NCBI RefSeq assembly: GCF_002224645.1
Contig: NZ_CP022121.1
Span: 558,001-622,000, forward strand
Source: Dehalobacterium formicoaceticum
GTDB taxonomy: Bacteria; Bacillota; Dehalobacteriia; Dehalobacteriales; Dehalobacteriaceae
Reading direction: 5' to 3'
DNA: 64,000 nucleotides
A program made the position numbers and the translations under genes. The notes beneath the pieces were generated by a model that saw only the letters and a list, made by a program, of their open reading frames with translations, did no database searches and had not been told where the DNA came from. This document shows positions 27,179 to 35,651 of the stretch, piece after piece; position 1 is the first letter of the stretch; every line of letters begins with the position of its first letter.

Positions 27179-27320
27179 GTAATCACCTTCAAATGATATA
27201 AAATCAAATACTCATCCTGCTAACGATCCCTCACTATCATTAAATCAAAGTGTCGGTACAAAAATACGGACAGTGAACGATAAAATGGTCGGCCGGTTGG
27301 AAATAAGAACGAAGAAATCC

Positions 27321-27758
27321 TTAATCCATTTCCTTTTTTCGGCCATAGGTTTTCCGGGCTTCTTCCTTACACTTCAAATACGCCTTCATGACGGCTTCAA
27401 AAAAAGCATCCTTGGCTTCCTGATCCAGGGCTCCGCCAGCAAACAAGGCCACATTCTGCTCAAGGAGAACATCCATTTCCTTAGCTGCCTTTGGTCCCAG
27501 CCGTTCCCGAGCTTCCTCAATGTAGGGAGCTTTTTCTATACCGTATTTCGGGTCTGTGATCTCATCATTGAGCAGATAGTCTACGGATACCTGCAGAGCT
27601 GCAGCCAGTTTTCTAGCGATATTTCCACGAGGCTTGGTGTCCGTTGTTTCGTATGCAGCAATGGATCGTTTTGAAACTCCGACAAGCTCACCCAGTTGCT
27701 GCTGATTGAGCTTCAATTCCTCCCGAGCTTCTTTGATCTTCTCTGAGAAAGTTTTCAT
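27321..27758 (-). CDS. XRE-family repressor (ImmR-like)
   Basis: A 145-residue repressor. The N-terminal helix-turn-helix (about 1-62) shows REELKLNQQQLGELVGVSKR and VSVDYLLNDE. The C-terminal half is helical and may be the dimerisation and cleavage region. The ATG at 27758 is chosen because GGGAGGCAAGGAA lies just before it; the frame stays open to an ATG at 27821 without a ribosome site. It is divergent from polY; six AACTTC/GAAGTT boxes lie between them and are the likely binding sites. Confidence 0.9.
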   Translation of the reverse strand: MKTFSEKIKEAREELKLNQQQLGELVGVSKRSIAAYETTDTKPRGNIARKLAAALQVSVDYLLNDEITDPKYGIEKAPYIEEARERLGPKAAKEMDVLLEQNVALFAGGALDQEAKDAFFEAVMKAYLKCKEEARKTYGRKKEMD

Positions 27759-27782
27759 TTCCTTGCCTCCCGTAATGAATAT

Positions 27783-27899
27783 AACTTCGTCAACTTCATT
27801 TTTGTATTGACTATTCTTCATTATCCTGTTAATATTGAGCTACAAGATGAAGTTAACTTCATTATACCTTCGCAAACTTCATCTGTCAACGAAGAAGTT
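27783..27899 (+). promoter_or_regulatory. Operator cluster between repressor and polY
   Basis: A perfect 16-base palindrome, ATGAAGTTAACTTCAT, stands at 27847-27862. Two direct AACTTC boxes lie at 27783-27788 and 27792-27797. A further inverted pair, AACTTC (27875-27880) and GAAGTT (27894-27899), lies closer to polY. The boxes flank the polY promoter on both sides, which fits repression of both divergent genes by the XRE protein. Confidence 0.8.
27807..27835 (+). promoter_or_regulatory. Promoter of the Y-family polymerase gene
   Basis: TTGACT (27807-27812), a 17-base spacer, then TAATAT (27830-27835). The operator palindrome begins 12 bases after the -10, at the expected transcription start. 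Confidence 0.75.
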
Positions 27900-27928
27900 A
27901 TAGAAACCTTTGGAAGGAGTGGCTTTTT

Positions 27929-29173
27929 ATGAGTAAGGACCGCGCACTACTGCATAGCGACTTAAACAGCTTCTATGCGTCCGTAGAAATCATGCTGAAT
28001 CCAACACTGCGAGATAAAGCCATCGCAGTCTGCGGATCAACAGAGGACCGCCATGGCATCGTCCTGGCCAAATCCGAAAAAGCCAAGAAAGCCGGGATCA
28101 AGACCGGCATGGTCAATTGGGAAGCCAGGCAGAAATGCCCAGGTCTCATCATGGTTCCACCGCAATATGAGCAGTATCTGAAATACTCAAAGCTTACCCG
28201 AGAGATCTATCAGCGCTATACGGATCAGGTTGAGCCCTATGGCATGGATGAATGCTGGCTGGACGTGACCGGCAGTCTAGGCGTCTGTGGAAGTGCTCTC
28301 TCCATTGCGGAGGAGATCCGGCGCACCACCCGAGAGGAGTTAGGTCTTACCGTCAGTATCGGCGTGTCCTATAACAAGATCTTCGCTAAGCTTGGCAGCG
28401 ACATGAAGAAGCCTGACGCTATCACGGTCATCAATCGCTGTGACTATCAAGAGAAGGTCTGGCCGCTGCCGGTTTCTGATCTCTTCTATGTAGGACGAGC
28501 AACCGACAAGAAGCTTAGCCGTTACGGCATCAGGACCATCGGAGAACTGGCCAGGGCACCGCGAGACTTTTTGAAGAGCACCTTGGGCAAGAACGGAGAG
28601 ATGCTCTGGTTCTTTGCCAACGGCGAGGACTTATCCCGAGTCATGCCAAACGACTTTCAATCACCGGTAAAATCCATCGGTCATGGCACGACCTGCATCT
28701 CAGACCTGGAAACCAATGATGAGGTTTGGAAAGTCATGCTACACCTGACCCAGGATATCAGCCATCGGCTTCGAGTCCATGACATGAAAGCTAATGGCGT
28801 CCAAATCACAGTGAAGGACAATACCCTATCCTATCGTCAATATCAGACGCAGCTGCCCATGGCGACCCAAAGCCCCATGGAGATTGCCTCAGCGGCACGG
28901 CATCTGTTTGAAAATAACTACGACTGGCATACATTTGTGCGGGCAGTAACTGTTCGCGCCATCAACCTCGAACCCAAATTCATGCCACAGCAGCTGATGC
29001 TCTTTGATGATGCTGCCAGACGGGCCAGACTTGAAAAACTGGATGATACCATCGAGACCATACGAGGTCGCTTTGGAAAATGGTCCATCTATTCAGCCTC
29101 CCTGTTAGGCAGTATGAAAACATCTGGAGACAGCAGTCATGAGGTCATCATGCCCGGCATCATGTACGCCTAG
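27929..29173 (+). CDS. Y-family DNA polymerase (UmuC/DinB-like)
   Basis: A 414-residue translesion polymerase. The catalytic residues are in LLHSDLNSFYASVE (first Asp) and YGMDECWLDVTG (Asp-Glu pair, about residue 107). The thumb and little-finger regions follow, with SIGVSYNKIFAKLGSDMKKP and a YGIRTIGELA helix-hairpin-helix. A C-terminal QLMLFDD resembles a beta-clamp binding motif (QLxLF). It would copy damaged DNA and raise mutation. The start follows GGAAGGAGTGGC. Its promoter is surrounded by repressor boxes, so it is likely induced when the ImmA-type protease is activated. Confidence 0.95.
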   Translation: MSKDRALLHSDLNSFYASVEIMLNPTLRDKAIAVCGSTEDRHGIVLAKSEKAKKAGIKTGMVNWEARQKCPGLIMVPPQYEQYLKYSKLTREIYQRYTDQVEPYGMDECWLDVTGSLGVCGSALSIAEEIRRTTREELGLTVSIGVSYNKIFAKLGSDMKKPDAITVINRCDYQEKVWPLPVSDLFYVGRATDKKLSRYGIRTIGELARAPRDFLKSTLGKNGEMLWFFANGEDLSRVMPNDFQSPVKSIGHGTTCISDLETNDEVWKVMLHLTQDISHRLRVHDMKANGVQITVKDNTLSYRQYQTQLPMATQSPMEIASAARHLFENNYDWHTFVRAVTVRAINLEPKFMPQQLMLFDDAARRARLEKLDDTIETIRGRFGKWSIYSASLLGSMKTSGDSSHEVIMPGIMYA

Positions 29174-29190
29174 TACAGGAGGGATACCCA

Positions 29191-29502
29191 ATGAGAACCG
29201 TCCAGATCAAATGCAATCGAGAAAGAAGACTCTTTGACACCATAGAAGGCTCAAAACTGAAGATTCTGATCAAGTGCAGCAATACAAAGGTCTGCCCCTA
29301 CAAGTCTGACTGTCTGAGGACCACAGAGATCGTCCTTGGAGCAGAAAAGGAAGCCTTTGACGAATTCTACAAAGCCATCAACTGTCCCCATTGTGGGAAG
29401 CGACTTTTCGATGTCACTACTGACAGCGTAGGCATTGTCACCATCAAATGTGAGATGTGTGGAAAAGTCGCAACCATTCCGGTCATCGCAGACCAGGGAT
29501 AA
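29191..29502 (+). CDS. Small cysteine-rich (zinc-ribbon-like) protein
   Basis: A 103-residue protein with Cys pairs in NTKVCPYKSDC, NCPHCGKR and IKCEMCGKV, a pattern typical of zinc ribbons. No family is recognised. It starts 17 bases after polY with GGAGGGATACCC before the ATG, so it belongs to the polY transcript and may be co-induced. A link to polymerase regulation is inference. Confidence 0.7.
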   Translation: MRTVQIKCNRERRLFDTIEGSKLKILIKCSNTKVCPYKSDCLRTTEIVLGAEKEAFDEFYKAINCPHCGKRLFDVTTDSVGIVTIKCEMCGKVATIPVIADQG

Positions 29503-29626
29503 ACTCATTATCTGATTATGGTGCACCGGCGCACTTTTCGAAGTAGCGACCACCGCACGAGCAGGTAATGAACAACTGAATATCAATCGATACCGAGCAC
29601 CGGAGCCGATTCACTGAGCTACCACC

Positions 29627-29669
29627 GCCGGATGATTACTCAATTGAGAGGATCATCCGGCCTTTTTTA
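29627..29669 (+). terminator. Terminator after the polY operon
   Basis: GCCGGATGAT pairs with ATCATCCGGC around ACTCAATTGAGAGG-type loop sequence, followed by TTTTTT. Confidence 0.85.
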
Positions 29670-29702
29670 TTCAGTAATCAGCTTTTTGGCAGTGCATCAC
29701 CA

Positions 29703-29745
29703 ATGACAGGCTCCCCGCCAAAAGGAGCCTGTCATGTTTATTTTT
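29703..29745 (+). terminator. Second terminator, upstream of the sigma gene
   Basis: ATGACAGGCTCC pairs perfectly with GGAGCCTGTCAT around CCGCCAAAA, followed by a T-rich stretch. Apart from the two hairpins, 29503-29849 has no gene that I can support. Confidence 0.75.
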
Positions 29746-29849
29746 AGCCAAATGAATAGAGCTGGCTGTCTTGTCTCACCGAGATGCCGCAGCCCGCCGC
29801 CTCCTTCTTGTTCGCCGCTAACAAGCCAACAACGAGAAGGAGAATAAAA

Positions 29850-30275
29850 ATGAAAAAGATTAATCTGCGGGAAGTATACCCGTTCTATGAGAATGACTGT
29901 TTTGTCATGGTCGATGATGAGATCGCTGAGATCTTTGAAGAATCCAAACGCAAAGAGCTGAATTATCAACGAAAGGTCTACTGGAACAAGGCTCACTACT
30001 CCTTGGATCGGGACGACGGGATCGAGCATGACGCAATTTTTGTCTCCCTGTCACCCTATGAGATCTATGAGCGGAAGATGACGAAGCAGGAGCTTCATGC
30101 TGCCATTGCCAAGCTGCCGGATATCCAGGCCAAACGAATCTATGCCTACTACTTTCTGGAGATGAGCAAGACTGAGATTGCCCAAGCAGAAGGCGTCAGT
30201 GTTATGGCTGTCTGCAAGTCCATTAGCCAAGGACTGAAGACTTTAGAAAAAGAATTGAAAAATTTTGAGGAATAG
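29850..30275 (+). CDS. Sigma-70-like regulator of ICE excision region
   Basis: A 141-residue sigma-factor-like protein, as found upstream of xis-int in Tn916/Tn1549-type ICEs. Region 4 at the C-terminus (about 95-140) is a helix-turn-helix: FLEMSKTEIAQAEGVSVMAV. The pattern KQELHAAIAKLPDIQAKRIYAYYF is the usual start of region 4. The ATG at 29850 is chosen for the GAGAAGGAGAATAAA site. It probably controls transfer or excision genes. Confidence 0.85.
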   Translation: MKKINLREVYPFYENDCFVMVDDEIAEIFEESKRKELNYQRKVYWNKAHYSLDRDDGIEHDAIFVSLSPYEIYERKMTKQELHAAIAKLPDIQAKRIYAYYFLEMSKTEIAQAEGVSVMAVCKSISQGLKTLEKELKNFEE

Positions 30276-30657
30276 GGTTTATAAATGACCTTCAAATCTC
30301 ATGGCTTATGAGAGGGACTTTTATCTTCTCATAAAATCGATCTTTGACAACTTCATATAGGAGAACCGGATACTTTTGGTGCACGAGCCGGAAGGACAAG
30401 CCAGGCAGCAGGTACGCCATGACCTTCGTTTAAGAAGAGAGCGAGACATACCCATGCTGCAGGTCGATCTTGGCAGATCGGCTGGCCATGACCTTGTGCA
30501 TCAGATAATGATACTTCCGTATAGTCACAGTCCGAGCGTGATCAAACCGTCGCAGGCAATGAGTACGGCCCGCCATCAGAATGGAGGGAGGTGAAAGTCC
30601 TATGAGAGTGTAAGCCAATGCTTGTCCGGTCCATCCAAAGAACCAGAATCAAATATA
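30276..30657 (+). other. Non-coding region between sigma and excisionase genes
   Basis: No convincing gene. An inverted repeat TTATGAGA...TCTCATAA lies near 30306-30335. TTGACA at 30344-30349 could be a -35 with a weak -10 (GATACT at 30369). The part near 30590-30640 contains GGAGGTGAAAGTCCTATGAG, which resembles the conserved 5' domain of some group II introns. No intron protein or domain V is visible. It may be a remnant or a regulatory RNA. Confidence 0.35.
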
Positions 30658-30721
30658 ACAGCCGCACCTGGTAATCCCGCATATTAATGGCGGAACGATT
30701 GATTCAGGTGCGGCTGTTTTC
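30658..30721 (+). terminator. Hairpin before the excisionase gene
   Basis: ACAGCCGCACCTG pairs perfectly with CAGGTGCGGCTGT; inside it CCGC and GCGG form a second stem. A TTTT follows. It would end transcripts coming from the sigma region, or act as an attenuator 25 bases before the xis ribosome site. Confidence 0.8.
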
Positions 30722-30745
30722 TATTAAATGAAGGGAGGTTTTTGC

Positions 30746-30976
30746 ATGAACACAACTTTATCCAGTAAAGACGCCTATAGCCTCATGCTCAAAGATTATC
30801 CCGACGTCATGAATATTGATCAAATGTGTGAAATCCTTGGTGTCAGTACCAAGACGGGTTATAAGCTCCTGAAAAACGGTGACGTGACCTTTATCAAAAT
30901 TGGGCGAAACTATCGAATCCCAAAAGCACACATCATATCGTATCTCAGAGTCGGAAATGAACAGCCGTCCATTTGA
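30746..30976 (+). CDS. xis: Excisionase-type HTH protein
   Basis: A 76-residue protein with the excisionase-family winged helix: MNIDQMCEILGVSTKTGYKL, then FIKIGRNYRIPKAHIISYL. Such proteins bend the att site and favour excision by the integrase. The ATG at 30746 follows AAGGGAGGTTTTTGC. It sits 93 bases before the integrase, the usual order in these ICEs. Confidence 0.88.
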   Translation: MNTTLSSKDAYSLMLKDYPDVMNIDQMCEILGVSTKTGYKLLKNGDVTFIKIGRNYRIPKAHIISYLRVGNEQPSI

Positions 30977-31069
30977 ACCTCCACAACATTGCACGACGCA
31001 ACTTGCCTATGATACGTTCTAAGTGTCAACGGCAGGTAATCGGAGCTACAAGCAAAGGAGGTTTTTATA

Positions 31070-32271
31070 ATGGTAGCAGGACACCTGCAAGAAAAGAAAG
31101 GCTATTTCTACATGGTACTTACCTACAAGGACCATGAAGGAAAACGCAAGAGCAAATGGATTACGACCGGTTTAACTGTTAAAGGGAATAAGAAGCGAGC
31201 CCAAGATCTACTCCAAGAAGCCAAAAAAACTTTGTTCCTGATATCCCTGTTCCTACGGAGGATATGCTTTTTCATGATTTCCTTAAGCAGTGGCTGGAGA
31301 TTGCCAAGAGCACGATCCAACTAACCACCTATTCAAGTTATATAGGTATGTCAAATTCAGCCATATTACCGTATTTTAAAGAGAAGAAAATCAAGCTTAC
31401 TGACTTGAAGCCTAAGGATATCCAGGACTTCTATACTTTGCAGCTAAAGCGAGTGAAGGCTAGCACCGTGATTCACTATCACGCCATCATTCACAAAGCC
31501 CTGAAGTATGCTGTTAAGATTGACCTGATCCCAACGAATCCAGCCAGCAAAATTGAACGCCCTAGGCAGGAACGGTTTGTAGGAAGTTTCTACGACACCA
31601 AAGAAATGAATCAATTATTTGATGTGGCTAAAGGAACTAACCTGGAAATTCCAATTCTTCTTGGTGCCTTTTACGGACTTAGAAGAAGCGAAGTGGTCGG
31701 TCTAAAATGGAGCGCAATCGACTTTGAAAATAACTCATTAGTAATTAAACACACTGTTACAGCCTTTAATCTTGATGGCAAACATATCATTCAAGCAAAA
31801 GATTCAACAAAGAATAAATCCAGTATGAGAACTTTGCCTCTAGTGCCAGCTTTCAAAGAAAAGCTGTTAGCTATGAAGGAAAAACAGGAGTTTAACAGAA
31901 AGCTATGCGGAAGATCCTATAGCAAAGACTATCTGGATTACATTTGTGTCAATGAGCTAGGGGTTAGACTTCGTCCTGGGCATATCACTACAGCTTTTCC
32001 TAAGCTATTAGAAGATCATGGCTTAAGAAGAATTCGCTTCCATGATTTGAGACACAGCTGTGCCAGCTTGCTGCTGGCAAACAATGTTCCGATGAAGCAG
32101 ATACAAGATTGGCTTGGACACAGTGATTTCTCGACAACGGCCAATATCTATGCACATCTGGACTATAACTCAAAAATCTCATCAGCTCAGGCTATGGTCG
32201 ATGGATTGAATTTCGTCATTGAAACATCGAACGAGGTTGAACAGAATAATGGCTCTATCCAACCAAAATAA
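31070..32271 (+). pseudogene. int: Tyrosine integrase of the left ICE, frameshifted
   Basis: The frame from ATG 31070 (after AAGGAGG) encodes the arm-binding domain, with KKGYFYMVLTYKDHEGK and KRAQDLLQEAKK. It breaks in the A7 run at 31223-31229. One more A would continue as NFVPDIPVPTEDM.... The rest reads on to 32271 with a SAM-like domain and the catalytic domain. The catalytic residues are in FYGLRRSEVVGLKW (Arg), RFHDLRHSCASLL (His-x-x-Arg), WLGHSDFSTT (His) and ANIYAHLD (Tyr). The restored length is about 400, normal for Tn916-type integrases. It lies 75 bases from the tRNA-Ser fragment, its likely attachment site. Confidence 0.9.
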
Positions 32272-32309
32272 TGACAAAAAACAAGTCTTCTCTGCAAGCA
32301 AAGAAAAAA

Positions 32310-32346
32310 GCGGCTTCCCTCAAACTGAGGAAAACCGCGGGTTTTT
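32310..32346 (+). terminator. Terminator after the integrase
   Basis: GCGG and CCTC pair with GAGG and CCGC across an internal loop, followed by TTTTT. It lies between int and the tRNA remnant. Confidence 0.75.
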
Positions 32347-32402
32347 GGCGGAGGGTTAGGGATTCGAACCCTAGGTCCCTTTCGGAACACGACTTTTCGA
32401 GT
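32346..32402 (-). other. 3' half of a tRNA-Ser (CGA type): attachment site at the ICE-ICE junction
   Basis: On the minus strand it reads CTCGAAAAGTCG (anticodon loop side), then a long variable arm with TTCCGAAAGGGA, then the T-arm TAGGGTTCGAATCCCTA, then CCCTCCG and an encoded CCA end. The T-stem and variable arm fit tRNA-Ser. The 5' half does not follow at 32403 onward: no D-arm, and nothing pairs with the acceptor strand. The break at the anticodon loop is the usual crossover point for tyrosine integrases. The tRNA gene was therefore cut by an element extending to the right. Confidence 0.75.
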
Positions 32403-32566
32403 GCAACGATGAAATGAGAATTTAGTGGAAATTAGCAGTAAATCCATGTAGATAAAAGCTCCCGAAAATCTTGTAGAATCAGGGTTTCCGGGGATTTTTT
32501 TCGTGTCTGCAAGGAATGTTGAGCACTCCAAAAAATCAACGAAAAAATTGCATCCCAACCCGTTTT

Positions 32567-32588
32567 GGATAGAACTCGGATAGAACTC
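32567..32588 (+). repeat. Tandem 11-bp repeat near the right ICE end
   Basis: GGATAGAACTC occurs twice without a gap. It lies about 165 bases inside the right ICE end. Short direct repeats at such a place often bind the integrase arm domain or an excisionase; this is inference. The rest of 32403-32666 shows no gene. Confidence 0.5.
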
Positions 32589-32666
32589 GAAAATTCTATC
32601 ATTATTAATACAAAGATATGCTTTCACCACTTGCCGTTGACAAATTTAAGAAAGTGAGTGAAGCAA

Positions 32667-33245
32667 ATGAATTTTAATGAATATTGTTCTTCGGAAATTG
32701 ATCGTTATCCTGAATATGTCACGCAGAAAGAAATGTGTGCCATCTTAGGTATTTGCAAATCAACAGCCTATTCAATTCAGAAAAAAGGCATGATTCCCTT
32801 TGAATATGTAAGCACATCAGAAGGAAGAAGGCAACGGATAAAGATTACAGACATTCTGCTATATCAATATGAAAAGATGTGCTTTGACGAAATAGAAAAT
32901 GAATATATTGAAGGTTTGCGCCGTTATTATCAAAAACAATTGCATGACTTTCCCCAACTGCTATTGGTTCCTGATATAATGCGTTTTACCGGATATTCAA
33001 AATCAGCAGTAAACAATTGGATACTGCGTAATGAATTGAAACCTTTAAGCTATAAAAACAAGCGGCTACAATCATTCCACCGAGGTAAAGGAACGCTTAT
33101 AACGAAAGATTCATTCCTTGATTTTTTGACCGGCCTGTATTATCGAAGCACAACAAGAAAATCAGCCGTACATGAAGAGCAAGCCAAACAATATGAGCAG
33201 CTCTTTGGCACTTTCATGTCAAAGCGAGGTGCTGTTAATGTCTGA
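32667..33245 (+). CDS. Double-HTH protein 1 of the right ICE
   Basis: A 192-residue protein with two excisionase-like helix-turn-helix units. The first lies at about residues 15-60 (VTQKEMCAILGICKSTAYSI), the second at about 100-150 (VPDIMRFTGYSKSAVNNWI). A GTG at 32658 could add three residues. It overlaps the next gene by 8 bases, and that gene has the same double layout, so the pair probably arose by duplication. Likely DNA-binding regulators or accessory excision factors. Confidence 0.7.
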   Translation: MNFNEYCSSEIDRYPEYVTQKEMCAILGICKSTAYSIQKKGMIPFEYVSTSEGRRQRIKITDILLYQYEKMCFDEIENEYIEGLRRYYQKQLHDFPQLLLVPDIMRFTGYSKSAVNNWILRNELKPLSYKNKRLQSFHRGKGTLITKDSFLDFLTGLYYRSTTRKSAVHEEQAKQYEQLFGTFMSKRGAVNV

Positions 33246-33786
33246 CTATAGCTTTCTAATAAATAGGTATCCCGAATTTGTAACGAAAGATCAGTTTTAT
33301 AGGATATGCCATATAAGCAAAAAAACAGCGCTGTATTATCTGGAGAATGGCGTTATTCCCTGCATTGATTCTGGAAAAAAGACACGCAGGTACAAAATTG
33401 CAATAAAAGATATTATTTTCTTTCTACAAGACAGAGATAAAAATCCTGAAAAATATTATCTGCCGAATCATTTTAACAATCCTTTTTTGCCGAGCGAAAT
33501 TAGGCAATATAAGGCCAAACCGCGCCCTGATAGCTATAAATATGTTTACAAGCTAAAAGGCATAAAAGAGGTCAAGGATTATCAGAAATATCTTGAACAG
33601 CAATTTGCAGATTATCCGGATATGATGACCAGTTTGCAAATACAACAAGTCACCGGACATTCAAAAAGTACACTAGTATCATGGTGCAAATCCGAAAAGG
33701 TAAGATATATCAGGCATCATAATGCTTACCTTCTACAAAAGAAGAGTGTTATTGCCTATTTATTCAATCGGGAGTTGCAACAATGA
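33238..33786 (+). CDS. Double-HTH protein 2 of the right ICE
   Basis: A 182-residue paralogue of the preceding protein. HTH 1 is at about 12-55 (VTKDQFYRICHISKKTALYY), HTH 2 at about 130-175 (SLQIQQVTGHSKSTLVSWC). The ATG at 33238 overlaps the previous stop and is preceded by GCGAGGTG. Co-expression is expected. Two closely paired proteins of this kind may bind as a heterodimer at the ICE end; this is inference. Confidence 0.7.
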   Translation: MSDYSFLINRYPEFVTKDQFYRICHISKKTALYYLENGVIPCIDSGKKTRRYKIAIKDIIFFLQDRDKNPEKYYLPNHFNNPFLPSEIRQYKAKPRPDSYKYVYKLKGIKEVKDYQKYLEQQFADYPDMMTSLQIQQVTGHSKSTLVSWCKSEKVRYIRHHNAYLLQKKSVIAYLFNRELQQ

Positions 33787-33850
33787 AGATTGAGCCATTT
33801 GTTCTGTTATAGAGCAAGTGGCTTTTTTATATGAAAGGAGGAAATTAAAA

Positions 33851-34675
33851 ATGTCTAAAGTAATCGCCCTCGCCAATCAGAAAGGCGGTACAGGGAAAAC
33901 CACGACGACGGTCAATCTTGGGATCGGTCTTGCGGCCCTGGGTAAAAAAGTTCTACTTGTAGACGCGGACGCACAGGGGAATCTGACGGATTCATTGGGT
34001 TATCAGGAGCCGGATAATCTACCTGTTTCACTGGCTATCGTACTGAACAAAATAATTGATGAAAAGTTCAGTAAGCCGGACGAAGGTATCCTTCACCATG
34101 CGGAAGGTGTTGACCTGATGCCTGGCAACATTGAACTGTCTGCTATTGAGGTATCACTGGTCAACACTATGAGCCGGGAAACGGTACTGCGCACATATAT
34201 CAACACGGTTAAAGACAAATATGATTATGTGTTGATCGACTGTATGCCCTCACTTGGTATGATGACCATCAATGCCCTTGCTGCTGCGGACAGCGTAATT
34301 ATTCCAGTTCAGGCTCATTATCTGCCCGCTAAAGGAATGACACAGCTTTTGCAAACCATTGCCCGTGTGAGAAGGCAAATCAATCCCAGGCTTACCATTG
34401 ATGGTGTGCTACTAACAATGGTGGATAACCGCACCAACTTTGCAAAGGATATTTCCTTTATCCTGCGGCGGGACTACGGCGACAAGCTGCGAGTATTTCA
34501 AACGGAAATCCCCCTGTCCATCCGGGCGGCTGAAACAAGCGCGCAGGGAAAAAGCATTTATGCGTTTGACCCGCACGGAATAGCTGCCAAAGCCTATCAA
34601 GCCTTTACAAAGGAGGTGCAGGACATTGGCGAAAAACGACGTGCGAAACAGCATCAAGCTGACCTCAGTAGATGA
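33851..34675 (+). CDS. parA: ParA/Soj-family partition ATPase
   Basis: A 274-residue ATPase. The deviant Walker A is LANQKGGTGKTTTTVNLG, with VLLVDADAQGNLTDSLG and DYVLIDCMPSLGMMTINAL following. ParA proteins position or stabilise plasmids and excised ICE circles. The ATG at 33851 follows AAAGGAGGAAATTAAAA. parB overlaps its end by 50 bases. Confidence 0.93.
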   Translation: MSKVIALANQKGGTGKTTTTVNLGIGLAALGKKVLLVDADAQGNLTDSLGYQEPDNLPVSLAIVLNKIIDEKFSKPDEGILHHAEGVDLMPGNIELSAIEVSLVNTMSRETVLRTYINTVKDKYDYVLIDCMPSLGMMTINALAAADSVIIPVQAHYLPAKGMTQLLQTIARVRRQINPRLTIDGVLLTMVDNRTNFAKDISFILRRDYGDKLRVFQTEIPLSIRAAETSAQGKSIYAFDPHGIAAKAYQAFTKEVQDIGEKRRAKQHQADLSR

Positions 34676-35567
34676 ACTTTTTTCCACAGAGGAGAGCCGC
34701 GCAGATAGCCAACGAGAAAAGGTGCTGGAAATTCCTCTTTCGGAAATCAGCGATTTTCCCAACCACCCTTTTAAAGTGAAAGCGGATGAAGCCATGCTGG
34801 AAATGGCCGATAGCGTAAAACAGTACGGTGTTTTAGTCCCCGGCCTTGTGCGACCGAAACCGGATGGCGGCTATGAAATGGTTGCCGGACATCGGCGCAA
34901 AAAAGCAAGTGAGCTTGCAGGCAAGGAAACAATGCCCTGTATTGTCCGTGAATTAGACGACGATGCCGCCACAATTATCATGGTTGACAGCAATCTACAA
35001 CGGGAAAGCATACTGGCGAGCGAAAAAGCCTTTGCATATAAGATGAAACTGGAGGCCATGAAGCGACAAGCAGGCAGGCCAAGTAAAAATTCCGCCCAAG
35101 TTGGAAGTAATTCTTTTGGCAAAGAATCCAGAGAAATTCTTGCAGAACAAGTAGGCGAAAGTCGTAATCAAATTTCCCGCTATATACGCCTCACTGAACT
35201 TACACCGCCACTTCTTGAAATGGTGGACGAAAAGCAGATTGCTTTTAATCCGGCTGTGGAGCTTTCCTACTTAGCCGAAAAGGAACAGCAGGAACTATAT
35301 AACACCATGCAGTCGGAGGACTGTACCCCATCTTTGGCACAGGCGCAAAGGATGAAAAAGCTCAGTCAGGACGGCAGGCTAAGTGTAGATGTCATCTTTT
35401 CCATTCTTACCGAGGAAAAGCCTAATCAAAAAGAAAAACTCAATATCCAGCGTGAACGCATCGACCGCTTTTTCCCTAAGAACTTTACCGAGAAGCAAAA
35501 GGAGGACTTGATTGTCCAGCTGCTGGAAAGCTGGTATAAGAAGCGGCAGCGGGAGCAGGAACGATAA
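34626..35567 (+). CDS. parB: ParB-family partition protein
   Basis: A 313-residue protein. The ParB/Srx nuclease-like N-terminal domain shows IPLSEISDFPNHPFKV and MVAGHRRKKASELAG (the GxxRxxA box). The helix-turn-helix lies near residues 165-195 (EILAEQVGESRNQISRYIRL). The TTG start at 34626 lies 10 bases after AAAGGAGGTGC. The overlap with parA suggests coupling. It would bind parS-like sites on the element; none was identified. Confidence 0.92.
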   Translation: MAKNDVRNSIKLTSVDELFSTEESRADSQREKVLEIPLSEISDFPNHPFKVKADEAMLEMADSVKQYGVLVPGLVRPKPDGGYEMVAGHRRKKASELAGKETMPCIVRELDDDAATIIMVDSNLQRESILASEKAFAYKMKLEAMKRQAGRPSKNSAQVGSNSFGKESREILAEQVGESRNQISRYIRLTELTPPLLEMVDEKQIAFNPAVELSYLAEKEQQELYNTMQSEDCTPSLAQAQRMKKLSQDGRLSVDVIFSILTEEKPNQKEKLNIQRERIDRFFPKNFTEKQKEDLIVQLLESWYKKRQREQER

Positions 35568-35651
35568 AACACAATATGATCGTGACACATGCCAATTCGT
35601 TCTCATGAATGAGGACGTTTTTTTATGCCCTTTTTGAAAGGAGGTGCTTCC

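Noticed and set aside
30376-30594. 72-codon open frame before xis
   Set aside because: It lacks a ribosome site, its composition looks non-coding, and it overlaps intron-like or structured DNA.
32346-32440. A complete tRNA-Ser gene
   Set aside because: Only about 57 bases fit. The D-arm and the 5' acceptor strand are absent to the right, so it is a 3' fragment.
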